Origin: Neocallimastix lanati (nom. inval.)
Taxonomy: Eukaryota; Neocallimastigomycota; Neocallimastigomycetes; Neocallimastigales; Neocallimastigaceae
Length of the DNA: 64,000 nucleotides
Direction of reading: 5' to 3'
Assembly: GCA_016946835.1 (NCBI GenBank)
Contig: JACVTC010000058.1
Span: forward strand, 861,001-925,000
Numbering within the stretch: position 1 is the stretch's first letter; each line of letters opens with the position of its first letter. Of the stretch, positions 1 to 13,840 are shown piece after piece. The notes below the pieces were generated by a model. It ran no database searches. It saw nothing but the letters and a program-made list of their open reading frames with translations, and had not been told where the DNA came from. The translations under genes were made by a program, and so were the position numbers.

Positions 1-1
1 A

Positions 2-2857
<2,856 letters not shown>

Positions 2858-3499
2858 ATTTTAAATAATAACATTTAAAATATATTAATAAATTTAAAAA
2901 AACTTTCATTTTTGATATAATCTATTTTATTTCATTTTTTCATATATTAATTTTTAAGTGATAAAATAAAATCATATTTTAAAAAATTATATATATAAAT
3001 TACTATTAATATTTTTTTATTAGTATTTTTATTATTTTATTTTAATTATTTTTTTTACTTTTAAATTTAATTAAAAATATTAAAATTATATACGCAAATT
3101 CTAAAATAAAATTTTTTCTTTAGTTATTAGTCTATAATGAGAGTTATATATATGATATATATTTATTAAACAACTATTTCCATTTTTTTTTTAATACAAG
3201 GAAGAGAATATACTTCCAGTGCTTTATTAAATAAATAATTATATTTTATGTATTACATTTTTAAAAAAATACTTTATATAATTTTAAAGATAAAAATAAA
3301 ATGTATGTAAAAAATTAAGTAAAATAAAAAATAATAAAAATTAAAAAAAAATTTTTTTAATAAATTATATAAAATTTAATGTAAAAAGAATAAAAATAAA
3401 TTCAAAAGTTAAAAAATTTTTGGTGTGATGTATACTATGTATAGTAACATGATCACCATTTAAATCAAAAATAATAATACAAAGAAGTAACATCTTTAA
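2858..3499. other. AT-rich intergenic DNA
   Basis: This is 3' flank of the HEAT-repeat gene, almost entirely A+T. No reading frame, RNA gene or clear signal was seen. An imperfect inverted repeat at about 3420-3461 (ggtgtgatgtatacta against tagtaacatgatcacc) lies at the edge of the LINE relic. Confidence 0.6.
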
Positions 3500-5960
3500 A
3501 ATAGATAATGTGGTGTCGCAAAACTCCTCTGAAAATACAGAAAGATTCTCATTAAGAGAATTACTCTTTGCAATTTCTATGAGCAGAACTAGATTGTTAA
3601 TATTTGCTCGTAAATTATATATAATAGGACTACATATAGTATTGTTCCTAAGCCATATCGGTACGCTGCCGACACTCTTGGTACTGAAGAATTTCTTACT
3701 AAATCAATCAAAATCTAACTCAAGAGAGCTACTAATGATAGGAATAGGTATTGTTTTGGCAAGATAACGCGTAAGCATATACAGAACAGTAGATTCCCTT
3801 GAACTGTCTTAGAATTGTTTACTTAAATGCTTCCTTTCCCTAGTAATTCCACCAAGAAGGCATATGTAAATATATTTAATGATAAAATTTTCATATTCTA
3901 AAATATTAGAATATGTAGGTAATATGAAAAAAGTTCTTATTTTATCACTGAATATTGTAAAAAGGTCATTGATGAAATCTAAAGATTAGCATCTATATAA
4001 TGAAAAGGAAGAACTTTCGAATATCCAATGGATGAACAAATGTTCACTTCTTCTATAGTATGGGCAGACTTTCGGACAGTTGTCAAAAACTCTACCACTT
4101 CTGATAGTAATAGTATGTTGCATTTGAAATAAGATCTTAATCATAAAATCCAGTTAAAACCTAAATTAAATTGGGGATATTTAAGGCTGAGCTTGAATAA
4201 TTTTCTTGTTACAATATATTTGTATATATCATAATTTGTACCTTTAATTCCTTGAGCTTTTCTATTATTTGACCAATGAAATTCAATTACATCTTTATAT
4301 TTCTTAATATTTTCATCTCTAATTTTTCTATAGAGAGAAAATTTTATTTTTTTGTCCAAGAAAAATGTAACATATTAGGAATATTTTCTATTAGATCCTT
4401 TATGATACATTTAGAATTTCTCCATTTAATAAAGCAGCATTTAATTTGAAGTGAAACATAAATCCAGCAATAGGAAAAATATAAAGATCACGTGATTAAG
4501 AATTAAGTATTAACAGTTGAGCTTCGCTTAATAAAATACTTTTTATGATATTTCTTTTTACTATTTTTATCTGAACTATCTTCTTTAATATTTGAGGAAG
4601 GGTCAATACACTATAATAAACTAGTATTAATAATAGATTGAACTTTGTTTGCATTTGTCATGTTTGAACCTAAGAGTGGTGCAAAATATAAAGCTTTGGT
4701 AATAATATATGATTGAATATTATATTTCTTAAAAGGTAAAGGGATCAACCTATTGGTTAAGAAATTGGGGAATGAGTATAAAGATTTCTGAACTTTAGAT
4801 GTCATAAAGGCAATATATATAATAGGTTTGAATTAAAGATCGTTACTGAAAGAGATAATTAAATATGTATAAATATATTCTTTTATAATGGAATATATCC
4901 AAAGATAAACCGCTGAATTTTCATAACCATGGTAATATACAAAATTTAAAGGCTTAATAATCATTGTAGCATATTTATTGATACCACCGAAGGGCATTTC
5001 ATTTTTATTGGTCCAGTTAAATACATGACAAAGGAGAGAATTCATTTTAGTTTTAGTTGGTTCAATTAGTACAACATTTTTTATTTCCAATATTCACACC
5101 ATATTTATCACAGTTTTCAAAAATATCATTTATAAACAACAAATTAAATAATATAAAAGATAGTGGACAACTTCATCTACCTCCTCGATTAATAAGAAAT
5201 TCGTCAGATAGCATTTTTAGGTAACGAGTTCTTGCTTTAAAAGTAAGATAAAGTTTTAAAATGAAATTGAAATACTTATCACGTACCAAGATGAAATAAT
5301 TTAGTGAGAATGATGAAGATGGGAATAGAGTCGTAGGCCTTGTTAAGATAACTTTTCATTGGAATAAACACAATAAAAGCAGAAAATAATTTCAAGGTAT
5401 TTACTGGCAAAAGGGAATCTTTCTTCCAACTCCTTGTAATAAAAATGAGCTTTATAAAATTCAATAGGTATACCATCTGGGCCAGTTGCTTTATTGCTTT
5501 TCATAGATAGTACAGTATTTCTAATATCAGATTATAAGATAGATCTATTAATTTTCTATGTAATAGGATTACGTTGATTATTATATAAAATATTTACTAA
5601 ATAATCACTATTAAGAATATGTCCAGTAGAATCTGATGCTAAATCTCTATAATATTCAGCTCATTGTTTAAGTTGATCTCAGGGAACAATAAATCTTGAC
5701 TACTTTTGGATTTAAAAGAATTGGGATGGGTGGGAGGGCGAATATGAAGTTTAGCTAACTTTTTAAGACCTTTCCATCTATGGTGATAATCTTTAATAAT
5801 TAAATTATAAACTTATTGTTTGCAATAAGAAACTTTTAATTAGATATACCAGTAAAAGAAGAACAAGGATATTGATGAATGATTAAAATAGTATGAATAA
5901 AATCAAAGTTTAATGATAAAATAATAATAAAATTGCAATAATACATACAGGTATCAACAA
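3500..5960 (-). mobile_element. Degenerate 5'-truncated LINE (non-LTR retrotransposon) relic
   Basis: Fragments of a LINE reverse transcriptase occur in order on the - strand, interrupted by stops and frameshifts. Near 5700-5760 there is a linker with RPPTHPNSF. Near 5470-5515 is the finger motif NKATGPDGIPIE. Near 5310-5350 is the palm motif KAYDSIP. Near 4840-5020 are NEMPFGG/INKYATMIIKPLNF and YTYLIISFSNDL (compare YLGIPF in related elements). Near 4640-4740 is a thumb-like block with YFAPLLGSN, and near 4150 is FNLGFNWIL. Around 3990-4080 lies the remnant of a C-terminal CP..C / H....C region (CPKVCPYY, HLFIHWIF), with further C-terminal homology down to about 3520. No ORF1, endonuclease or poly-A tail was found, so the copy is 5'-truncated and dead. 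Base composition is clearly less AT-rich than the flanks. Confidence 0.8.
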
Positions 5961-6652
5961 CCTTCATTACTTAAATTTCAAGAACTAAATTTAATATTAA
6001 TCTTTTACTAATTTTCTAAAAAATTATATATATAATTAGTACTCACAGACTAATAATAATAGTGAAATAAAAGAATTTCATTATAATCAAATAAAAATTC
6101 TACTAAACAATTATTAAATTACATTATTAACCATTTTATTTGTATATAAACAACTATTATTAGAAATTTTTATTATATAAAATTAATTTTTTTTACAATA
6201 AATAACTTTTATTAATTATTAGTATCACCTATATATTAACATTTATTACTTTATGACACATATTAATCCTTTTTTTAAATCATTAAATATCTGTAATTAT
6301 AAACTTATTACAATTTTACTTTTCCTTTGTAATTTTACGAATTTCACATACTATCATAAAAATTAAACAATTTTATTTTTCATATTAAATATATCTTCGA
6401 TATTTGCTTAAATATTTGTGTATTTCTATTTATAACAAAACCTTTCCTTTGCAAATTATTAAAACATAAATTTCTCTCTTACACAAACTCTCTTTAATTT
6501 ATAAAAATTTAATCGCTTTGCCTTTTTATAATTTATATTTTTAATTATTTGAATAAATTAAATTTTATTTGGCTGATATTCATTTCTATTAACCACTAAT
6601 ACATTCAATTTATTATATATATGTCAATTCTAAATATATAACTGCTATCAGA
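5961..6652. other. AT-rich intergenic DNA between LINE relic and RPS27
   Basis: No coding or RNA feature was recognised. The stretch next to 6653 must contain the RPS27 3' untranslated region and polyadenylation signals. Confidence 0.5.
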
Positions 6653-7377
6653 TTAGTTTGGCTTTCTACGGAAAGAACAACCTTTATTATATTATATAAT
6701 AATAAAAACATAAATTATTTATATAGTTAACAAATACTAATTCATCACATTTATTTTTTACATTTTTATTATTTCTTAAATTTTCCTTACCTTCAGTTAA
6801 TCTAGCCTTACCACCAGTTGGTTGGGAAAGGACAGTAGCACAACCACTGCAAAGAACGACAGTTTGGGCATGACTGAAGACAGTAGAAATTTGTAAACAA
6901 TCTATATTATTCAGTACAAATTTATTACTTATTAATATGCATTCATCATATGAATTTAATATTTACTTCATTTTATCATTTATTTATTATATGATTATGT
7001 ACCAGCACATTTAACGTCCATGAAGTAAGAATTTGGAGATTGGACAAGTCTCTTAAGCTTGTGTTGACGCTTTTCAGAAGCTTCAGATGGGTTAAGAAGA
7101 TCTACGGCCAACTATATATAACATTTTTTATTGCAACAATTAACATTCAACAAATATACACATCAAAATAAAAATAACTCATTAATATTTTAATTACAAT
7201 ATAACATTATCATACACTCCATATTATACCACATATTAAATATAATTCACTTATATTTTTATTTATTACATAAATAATTAATTACATCTATTACTATTTA
7301 TTAATTTGTATATATTCATTCATCAAATAAAACATAAAAATTAAAATAAATATTAAAAAATATATTCATACAGGCAT
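6653..7377 (-). CDS. RPS27: 40S ribosomal protein S27 (eS27), four exons
   Basis: Splicing exons 7372-7377, 7003-7111, 6791-6901 and 6653-6681 gives an uninterrupted 84-residue protein. That equals the usual length of eukaryotic eS27. It begins [11 protein letters not shown], contains [15 protein letters not shown] and ends GCSFRRKPN. The C4 zinc ribbon of the family is present as C-A-D-C (exons 2 and 3) and C-S-G-C (exon 3). All introns (260, 101 and 109 nt) are GT..AG with donors GTATGA, GTACAT and GTAAGG. The first exon is only six bases, ATGCCT, encoding Met-Pro. eS27 is a structural protein of the small ribosomal subunit. The gene is too finely split to appear as an open reading frame, but the family match is unambiguous. 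Confidence 0.95.
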
Positions 7378-7946
7378 CCTGACGTTTTTCAAATAATAAA
7401 AAGGAGGGACATAATATAACTAACAAAAAATTATTTTTATTTCTGAAAGCCTAATAAAGACTTATCATTGGTTAAAAAAGAAATAATACAACCAATCATA
7501 TTAAAAATTAATGTTATTTTTTACTTTTTTTATTACATATAAAATACATATATAAATTTTTTCTATGAATTAATCAAATATTACATTAAATAAAAAGTAT
7601 AAAATATTTATAAGAAATATTTTAAATTTAATATTAATAATTTGAAATAAAAATATTTTGCGTTTAAATTTTTTGGGATTGATTTCTTAAGAATAAATAT
7701 TAATAGTTTTAAAAAATGTTTTGTAATTTAAATTTGGATATATAATAAAATAATAATAATTATTTATAAGATTTTCTTCTTTATTAACATAGTTTAAAAA
7801 AAAAAAAGATTTCTCTTTCTTTATTTATACAGATAAAAAATTATATATAAATTAAAAATTATAGCAAAAAAGTTTTTACTTGTTTTCTTTTATTTCATAA
7901 TAATTAATGCGTTTTGTTAATAAAAAAAAAAAAAAAAAAAAAAAAC
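7378..7946. other. RPS27 upstream region, AT-rich
   Basis: This includes the presumed RPS27 promoter. A poly-A run lies at 7922-7946, abutting the end of the RPB3 pseudogene. It would read as poly-T on that gene's strand, so it is not a retroposition tail. No other feature was seen. Confidence 0.5.
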
Positions 7947-8725
7947 TGATACATTTCATACTGCGATTGTATTAAACTTTGTTCTTTATGTAATTCGTTT
8001 CTTAATTCATCTAATTTTGCTTGTTACATTTAATACTGATAATATAAAAGCTTTAGCATCCATTGAATTTGTTGTTTCAAATTTATTGTAAAATTTATTT
8101 GGAACGTTATAATCAAAAGGTTCACCTTCCACAGGCGGTTGTTCTTCTTCAATATTTTCACTAAAGTAGTATGTCTTAATTTATTATATGGATCGTAATC
8201 AAAGCAAACGCCACAAACTGGTGACCATTTTGTACACTCTTTACGTGTACCTTTCTTTGCTATACTTTTTAATTTTAATTCTTGTCCTTTTCTCATTTTA
8301 GCAATAATAATACCAGGATCATCTGTTAAAACTGTAACAATTTATTGATTTTGACTAAATAATTCACGACTTGTAACCTCCATTGTTCTATCCTCTGTAC
8401 ATCTTATATTTAAATTTAATTCTATACTATATGAACTACAGTAATCTATATAATTACATTCTCTGGTATATTGGAAATTCTTATCTACATTAGGACTAGT
8501 TAAAGGAATTAAACCTAATCTATGTGCAATAATTTCATCAGTCAATATAGTAGTATTAGCTTCAAATTCAACTAAATCGATTGCCATTGTTGTACATCTA
8601 AAATCATTGTTCCTCTAAGACCATTAGATATACTAAGATCTACATTGGATAAAGAAAACTTAATATGATCACTAGCTGAATCTTTTAATTGAACAACAAG
8701 ACCCGATTCATATGCCTCTTAATTG
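7947..8725 (-). pseudogene. RPB3: RNA polymerase II subunit RPB3 pseudogene
   Basis: Read on the - strand with frame changes, this matches nearly the whole RPB3 (POLR2C) core. It starts VVQLKDSASDHIKFSLSNVD and continues with [60 protein letters not shown] and [21 protein letters not shown]. It ends with LDELRNELHKEQSLIQ. At least four lesions are seen: a one-base loss near 8590, an in-frame TAA at 8342-8344, a frameshift near 8165 and another near 8020. The first residues of the family are also missing; 'ttcag' just upstream could be an old splice acceptor. RPB3 is essential and assembles the Rpb3-Rpb11 platform of RNA polymerase II, so a functional copy must exist elsewhere. The high residual identity suggests recent decay. 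Sequencing error could explain one lesion but hardly four. Confidence 0.88.
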
Positions 8726-9292
8726 CTGAAAGAGAGATATCATTCAATTTAATATATACATATTATCTAAAATTAAAAATTCATACAAAAAAAATAATAA
8801 AGAGTTAAAATAAACAAAATTTTATTGAATGGTACAAATAGTTAAATAAAAAAAAAAAATTAAAAATTTACGTATAAATGTTAAATACATTATTATATAT
8901 ATTAATCATAATGTATAAATTGATTTTTTTTTTCTATTAAAATTTTTAATGATTGATAATAATTTATAGTAGAAAAAATTATCAAGTTATAATTTATGTG
9001 TTTATAATGAATATAAAAATTATTTTAAAAGTTGGTAATAGAAAAAAAAAAGTATATTATATATTTTATTATTTTTATTTTTCTATAATTAAAGATTGTG
9101 ATTATGATTAATTATAATAAGTACAGATTGAATAAAATAAAATAAATAGTAGAATGTTAAATATAAAGTACATATTGAATAAAATAAAATAAAATAAAAG
9201 ATAAAAATTAAAAACTTTTCCTTTAGTATAAATTTACTTAATTACAACATACAAATATAAATAATATTTGTTTATAATTATGTTTTATATTT

Positions 9293-9346
<54 letters not shown>

Positions 9347-10092
9347 GGCAGCAAACTTGTTACATCTTTATTAATTAAATATATGATAAAATACATGTAA
9401 TAAAAAATAAAATAAAATAAAGGTATAATATATTCTAGTTTCATTTAATTAATATCTGTAAGACTTCACAAGGCATTATTATACTGTAGTATAATAATTA
9501 ATTTTGTATATTTAATTCTAACTGCAATTATATATTAAAAATATAATTATTGTTTGAATTAGAATTTTTTAGTGTTCTAAGAATATTTTAATTCAATTAT
9601 CCTTAATAATATTTATTTTAATTTTTATGATTTTTAATTTTATTTTATTTTTTTTAAAGTAATCGATAATTAATACATTTTTTTTTATACTAAATATACA
9701 TATGTTCCTTTTTTATTATTAATTGAAATAACAAATGAATATATATATTCACGTTTATATGTATTTTATATTATTTTGAATTTTTTAATAATCTTTTTCT
9801 TAAAATAACTTATTTATACTACTTCAAGATAAATAAATGTATATAATTAAGTATATAAATTATTTCTATCAATATAATTATAACATCAATGAATAGAATT
9901 TATGTTTTTATTTTTTTTTATTTATTGATTTATTTATTAATTTATTATTATTAAAAACTAATAAAAACTATCACTTCTAAAATAAGAATATATTTTATTT
10001 TTTTCTTTTTTGAGTTGTATAAAATTTTAATTTAATTCAATTCAATTTATTTTTTTTTCTATTTTTCTTTTTTTTTTATATTTTCAAATTTT
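8726..10092. other. AT-rich intergenic DNA with poly-T tract
   Basis: There is a poly-T run of about 46 bases at 9298-9343. Otherwise this is low-complexity A+T sequence with no gene recognised. A short frame across the poly-T run (poly-Lys antisense) is not a gene. Confidence 0.5.
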
Positions 10093-11574
10093 TTATGATT
10101 CAAAAGCCCATTCTGGGAATTTCTTATTTTGTTGGAAGAATCTCATGGCAAAGATTGGCTTTAAAGCTTTATCAACAATGTTGGCTGGGATTTTGTTTTT
10201 AACTTCATAATTCTTAAGTTCTTCAGTTTTGTTACCATCAGAAAGCATTTCAATAACATGAAGAAGACCATCAATATTATTCATTTTCATGTATGGGCAG
10301 GAAGCACAACCACCATCGACAGAACAGCCTTCACTACCACGAACACCTGGAACAATACCTAACTCCTTATTTGAGGAAACAGTAACAGCCTCACTAGAAA
10401 CTGGGAAGATAACTTCAACAGATTGATTTTTACCACCGTGTTCCTTTAAAGTCTTTTGAATGGTTTGAGAAAGCTTAGTAATCATACCAGATTCGGTTCC
10501 TAAGACAACCTTAAAAGATTCATCGGTAGTTTTAGCTTTATTAACAATAAAGTTTAAGATATCCGACGTAGAGCCAACAGTACCTGAATTTTTTTGAATC
10601 TTTTCCATAGCTAATTGGAACATTGGACCTGGAACTTCAAAGTGAGCAGTAATATAAGCATCGTTGTAATTTTCACGAATATTTTTAACAACCTTATCAC
10701 CAAACATATGATGAACTACACAATTACCATTCTTAAAGTAAGAGAAATTTTCTAAAAGTTTAGCAATAGATTTTTGATTATGTGCTGGATGATACTTTTT
10801 AATTTCTTCATCTGGTTGTTTTGTTAAATGCTTTAACATAACTTCTAAATTGTTTCCCATATAGGTATCTGGACCGTAACAAATCTTACAATCTGGTTTT
10901 TGAGCAGCAATTTGTAAAACAGAACGAAGAACGTTAGCTGAAGTACATGAAATAGTTGGAATAATATCTTGGGCCATAGCCTTAGATGGTAAACTAGTAT
11001 TAATGTAAATTAAATTAACAATTGGGGCATTTCCAGCCTTTTTCTTTTCAGATAAAAGGTATGATTTATAAACTTCCTTTTCTGCAGCTTCTGCTAAAGA
11101 ACAACCAATTGGCTTAGTTGTAGTTTTGTAAACTGGAACATTAGCAAATCCTTCTTTATCTAAAATGGCACGTGCATTAGCAGACATGAAATCAACACCT
11201 AAAACAGCAACACTTTTAAAACCTGATTTGACTTGTTTAACACATTGATCAGCCATTGCTAATGAATCAGCAATGAAAACACCATTTGGTGTTTTACAGC
11301 CAGTAATAATACCTTGTAATTCAGCATCCATGTAAAAGTGAGCATTTATAGCAATTTTTTTTTGTCCTAATACATTATCAATCTTTTTAACAATATTTAA
11401 ATCTGGTTTTAAGAATTCAGCTTGCTTTTCAGCGTATGATCCTTTTGGAATATAATCATTGGCAGTAATAATTAAAGATGGGAATTTTTGAACTGCAGTT
11501 GACAAATATCTTAAGTTTATTGGTCTCAAGAAAGACTTATTAATATTAAACAAGCTCTGCATTTTTATATACAA
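10093..11574 (-). CDS. nadA: Quinolinate synthase NadA with probable organelle presequence
   Basis: A 493-residue intronless frame. NadA condenses iminoaspartate (made by NadB from aspartate) with dihydroxyacetone phosphate to give quinolinate, the precursor of NAD. It uses an oxygen-sensitive [4Fe-4S] cluster. Family blocks in order: NAHFYMDAE (77-85), IADSLAMADQC (101-111), GVDFMSANARAIL (126-138), GCSLAE (157-162), INTSLPSKA (191-199), SCTSANV (209-215), YGPDTYMG (233-240), VVHHMFG (286-292), GSTSDI (334-339), GTESGMI (359-365) and CASCPYMKMN (423-432). Probable cluster ligands are C158, C210 and C423 or C426. Bacterial NadA is about 350 residues. The extra 40 or so at the N-terminus are basic and hydroxylated with few acids (NKSFLRPINLRYLSTA), like a mitochondrial or hydrogenosomal presequence. 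A second ATG at codon 5 has a better A-rich context. Most fungi make quinolinate by the oxygen-requiring kynurenine route, so a bacterial origin by transfer is likely. Confidence 0.94.
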   Translation of the reverse strand: MYIKMQSLFNINKSFLRPINLRYLSTAVQKFPSLIITANDYIPKGSYAEKQAEFLKPDLNIVKKIDNVLGQKKIAINAHFYMDAELQGIITGCKTPNGVFIADSLAMADQCVKQVKSGFKSVAVLGVDFMSANARAILDKEGFANVPVYKTTTKPIGCSLAEAAEKEVYKSYLLSEKKKAGNAPIVNLIYINTSLPSKAMAQDIIPTISCTSANVLRSVLQIAAQKPDCKICYGPDTYMGNNLEVMLKHLTKQPDEEIKKYHPAHNQKSIAKLLENFSYFKNGNCVVHHMFGDKVVKNIRENYNDAYITAHFEVPGPMFQLAMEKIQKNSGTVGSTSDILNFIVNKAKTTDESFKVVLGTESGMITKLSQTIQKTLKEHGGKNQSVEVIFPVSSEAVTVSSNKELGIVPGVRGSEGCSVDGGCASCPYMKMNNIDGLLHVIEMLSDGNKTEELKNYEVKNKIPANIVDKALKPIFAMRFFQQNKKFPEWAFES

Positions 11575-12112
11575 ATAAATATACCTTTGATCTACTATAA
11601 TTTTATATATGTAATAAAATATCTAAAAAAATATTAAAGAAAAAAAATATTAAAGTAAAAAAATATTAAAAAAATAAATAAAAAAAAAGATTAATAATAA
11701 AAAAATTAATAATAATAAAAAATTAATAATAGTAAAAAAACTAATAATATAAAAATAAATTATAAAATTATATTATATATAATAAATAGTAATTAATTTT
11801 GTTTGTTGATCAAAATCTTACAATAATATATATTGAAATATAATGATAATAAATATTAATAAAGCATTATAATATATTACATATTATTTACTAATATATT
11901 TATAATATAAAAAATTTTAGAAAATTGTTTGAATAAATCCAATCATCTAATATAAGTGGCTCATTAAATATAGAAATTTTATTTTAAAAATTACTTTGGT
12001 TTTTTTTTTACGGAGTACTTTTATTTTTTTAAATAATATTTATAGTAAATATAATGTAGTTTGTATTGAAAAAATTTAATTAATTATTATTTAAATATTA
12101 ATTTATTAGTAG

Positions 12113-12146
12113 AATAAATGAATAAATAAATAAATAAATAAATGAA

Positions 12147-12231
<85 letters not shown>
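12113..12231. repeat. (AAAT)n microsatellite
   Basis: About 29 tandem copies of AAAT with two early AATG variants. Confidence 0.95.
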
Positions 12232-12234
<3 letters not shown>

Positions 12235-12393
12235 CCTAGCGTTCTTTCAACATTGGAAAATAAGTCAATCTATTATTAGTAGGAGTACTTATATTAATCA
12301 TTAAAAAAAATTTATTAGTAGTTAATCCCTCATTTTTCATTTTATAGAATCTTTTGTGGAGGAATATAAAACTTTTAAATAAATTAAAGTTTT

Positions 12394-12456
12394 TCAATTA
12401 TGTATAGTGGAATGATAAACAGTATACTGTATATCATTCCACTATGCATACATTGA
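12394..12456. repeat. Near-perfect 63-bp palindrome
   Basis: Two arms of about 31 bases, tcaattatgtatagtgg... and its reverse complement ...ccactatgcatacattga, meet at agtatact. They differ by two mismatches and one gap. The sequence could extrude as a long hairpin. It may be a small foldback element remnant or a structured 3' end, but no target duplication or further copy is visible here. Confidence 0.8.
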
Positions 12457-12825
12457 AATAAATGATATTTCGCTTATTTGGGTTTATCAATTTTATTTTT
12501 ATTTTTATTTTTTTTTAATTTATTAATTAAATGAGTTTAATTTTAAATTCTATATATATTATTTATATTAATATTTGTATATAGTTTTCATATTTTATAT
12601 ATATATATATTTTTATTTTTTTTATAATTTTTTATTTTTTTTTATTTAGTAAATTATATATATATGAGTATTTATTATTTTAGTTATATATATATATATA
12701 ATGGATAAAGAAAAAGAATAAATTAAATTATAAACTAGTTTTGGTCAAAAGGTAAATTAGATATATATATATATATTTTACAATACAAATATAATATATA
12801 TATTAAATTAAGACTACAAAAATTT

Positions 12826-12864
<39 letters not shown>

Positions 12865-12942
12865 GGAATATAACAATAATTTTTTTATAATAATAAAGTA
12901 GAAAGAAAATTTTATAATTAAAAAACTTTAAAAATATTAAGA

Positions 12943-13785
12943 CTATCCATTAAAAGCTTGTAATTTAACTCTTAATACAGTAGAAATTGTGGTTAGAGCA
13001 CCTTTTTCATCCTTTGATTGTGCAGTGAAACTTAAGTATAATTGATCATTTTTAGATACAAGCAATGATAATTTCTTATCTGTATTTTGCTTAGTTTCAA
13101 AAATATGCACTATATTTCCGACAGAGTCATACACTAATGCTTCGCATGATGAACCAGTAACTATATGACTTTTACCAAGCTTTTCTATAATTTTTGTAAT
13201 ATATAGGTAATTTAGTTATATTTTATTTTGTATTATATTTATGTTAAGTAGTAATGATAATTTATAATTTTACCTATATACGTTATTGGTTCTTTCCATT
13301 TAATACTATCAATTTTTTTATTTACTTCTTCAATTGGGCATACAATAGCCATATCTAATTATTAATTCGAAATAAAGGAAAATAAAATAATCATTTAAAT
13401 AAATAAATAATTAACAAAATATTTTTTATTTTTTATTTTTTTTTTATGAAAATTTTATATTATAAAGTAAAAATAATATTTATATATATATCAATATTTA
13501 CTTTTATATCCATAGAATATTTTATCATTGAATAATACTGAACGAAGTGATGGTCCAGTAATATCAGGATTATCAAAGAGTATATTTTCGCATGTGACAG
13601 AAGTCAAGTTTATTATCTGGAAGCCAGTGGGTGAGGTTATACATAATTGTAACTCTCTACTATCAAATTCGACGACTTCCATGTGTGTAACATGGGTATC
13701 AATGTTAATTTCCTATAATAATAAAATAAGAATAATAATGTATAGATAATAAATAATTTAATAATTAAATAATTACAACAATGTA

Positions 13786-13840
<55 letters not shown>

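Larger units (their letters stand above)
11575..12942. other. Intergenic region between nadA and the GCK kinase
   Basis: This holds the nadA promoter side (next to 11574) and the 3' flank of the kinase gene (next to 12943). It is AT-rich with a long (AAAT)n block and a near-perfect palindrome, listed separately, and a poly-T run at about 12829-12858. Confidence 0.5.

Noticed and set aside
3510-3767. 85-codon frame on the + strand
   Set aside because: It is antisense to the LINE relic; the - strand carries the recognisable homology.
7922-7946. Poly-A tail of a processed RPB3 pseudogene
   Set aside because: On the pseudogene's sense strand the run is poly-T, so it is not a retroposition tail.
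9238-9444. 68-codon frame with poly-Lys
   Set aside because: It exists only because a poly-T run has no stops; there is no family signal.
13528-13749. 73-codon + strand frame
   Set aside because: Antisense to exon 20 of the GCK kinase, whose CNH sequence and splice phases are clear.
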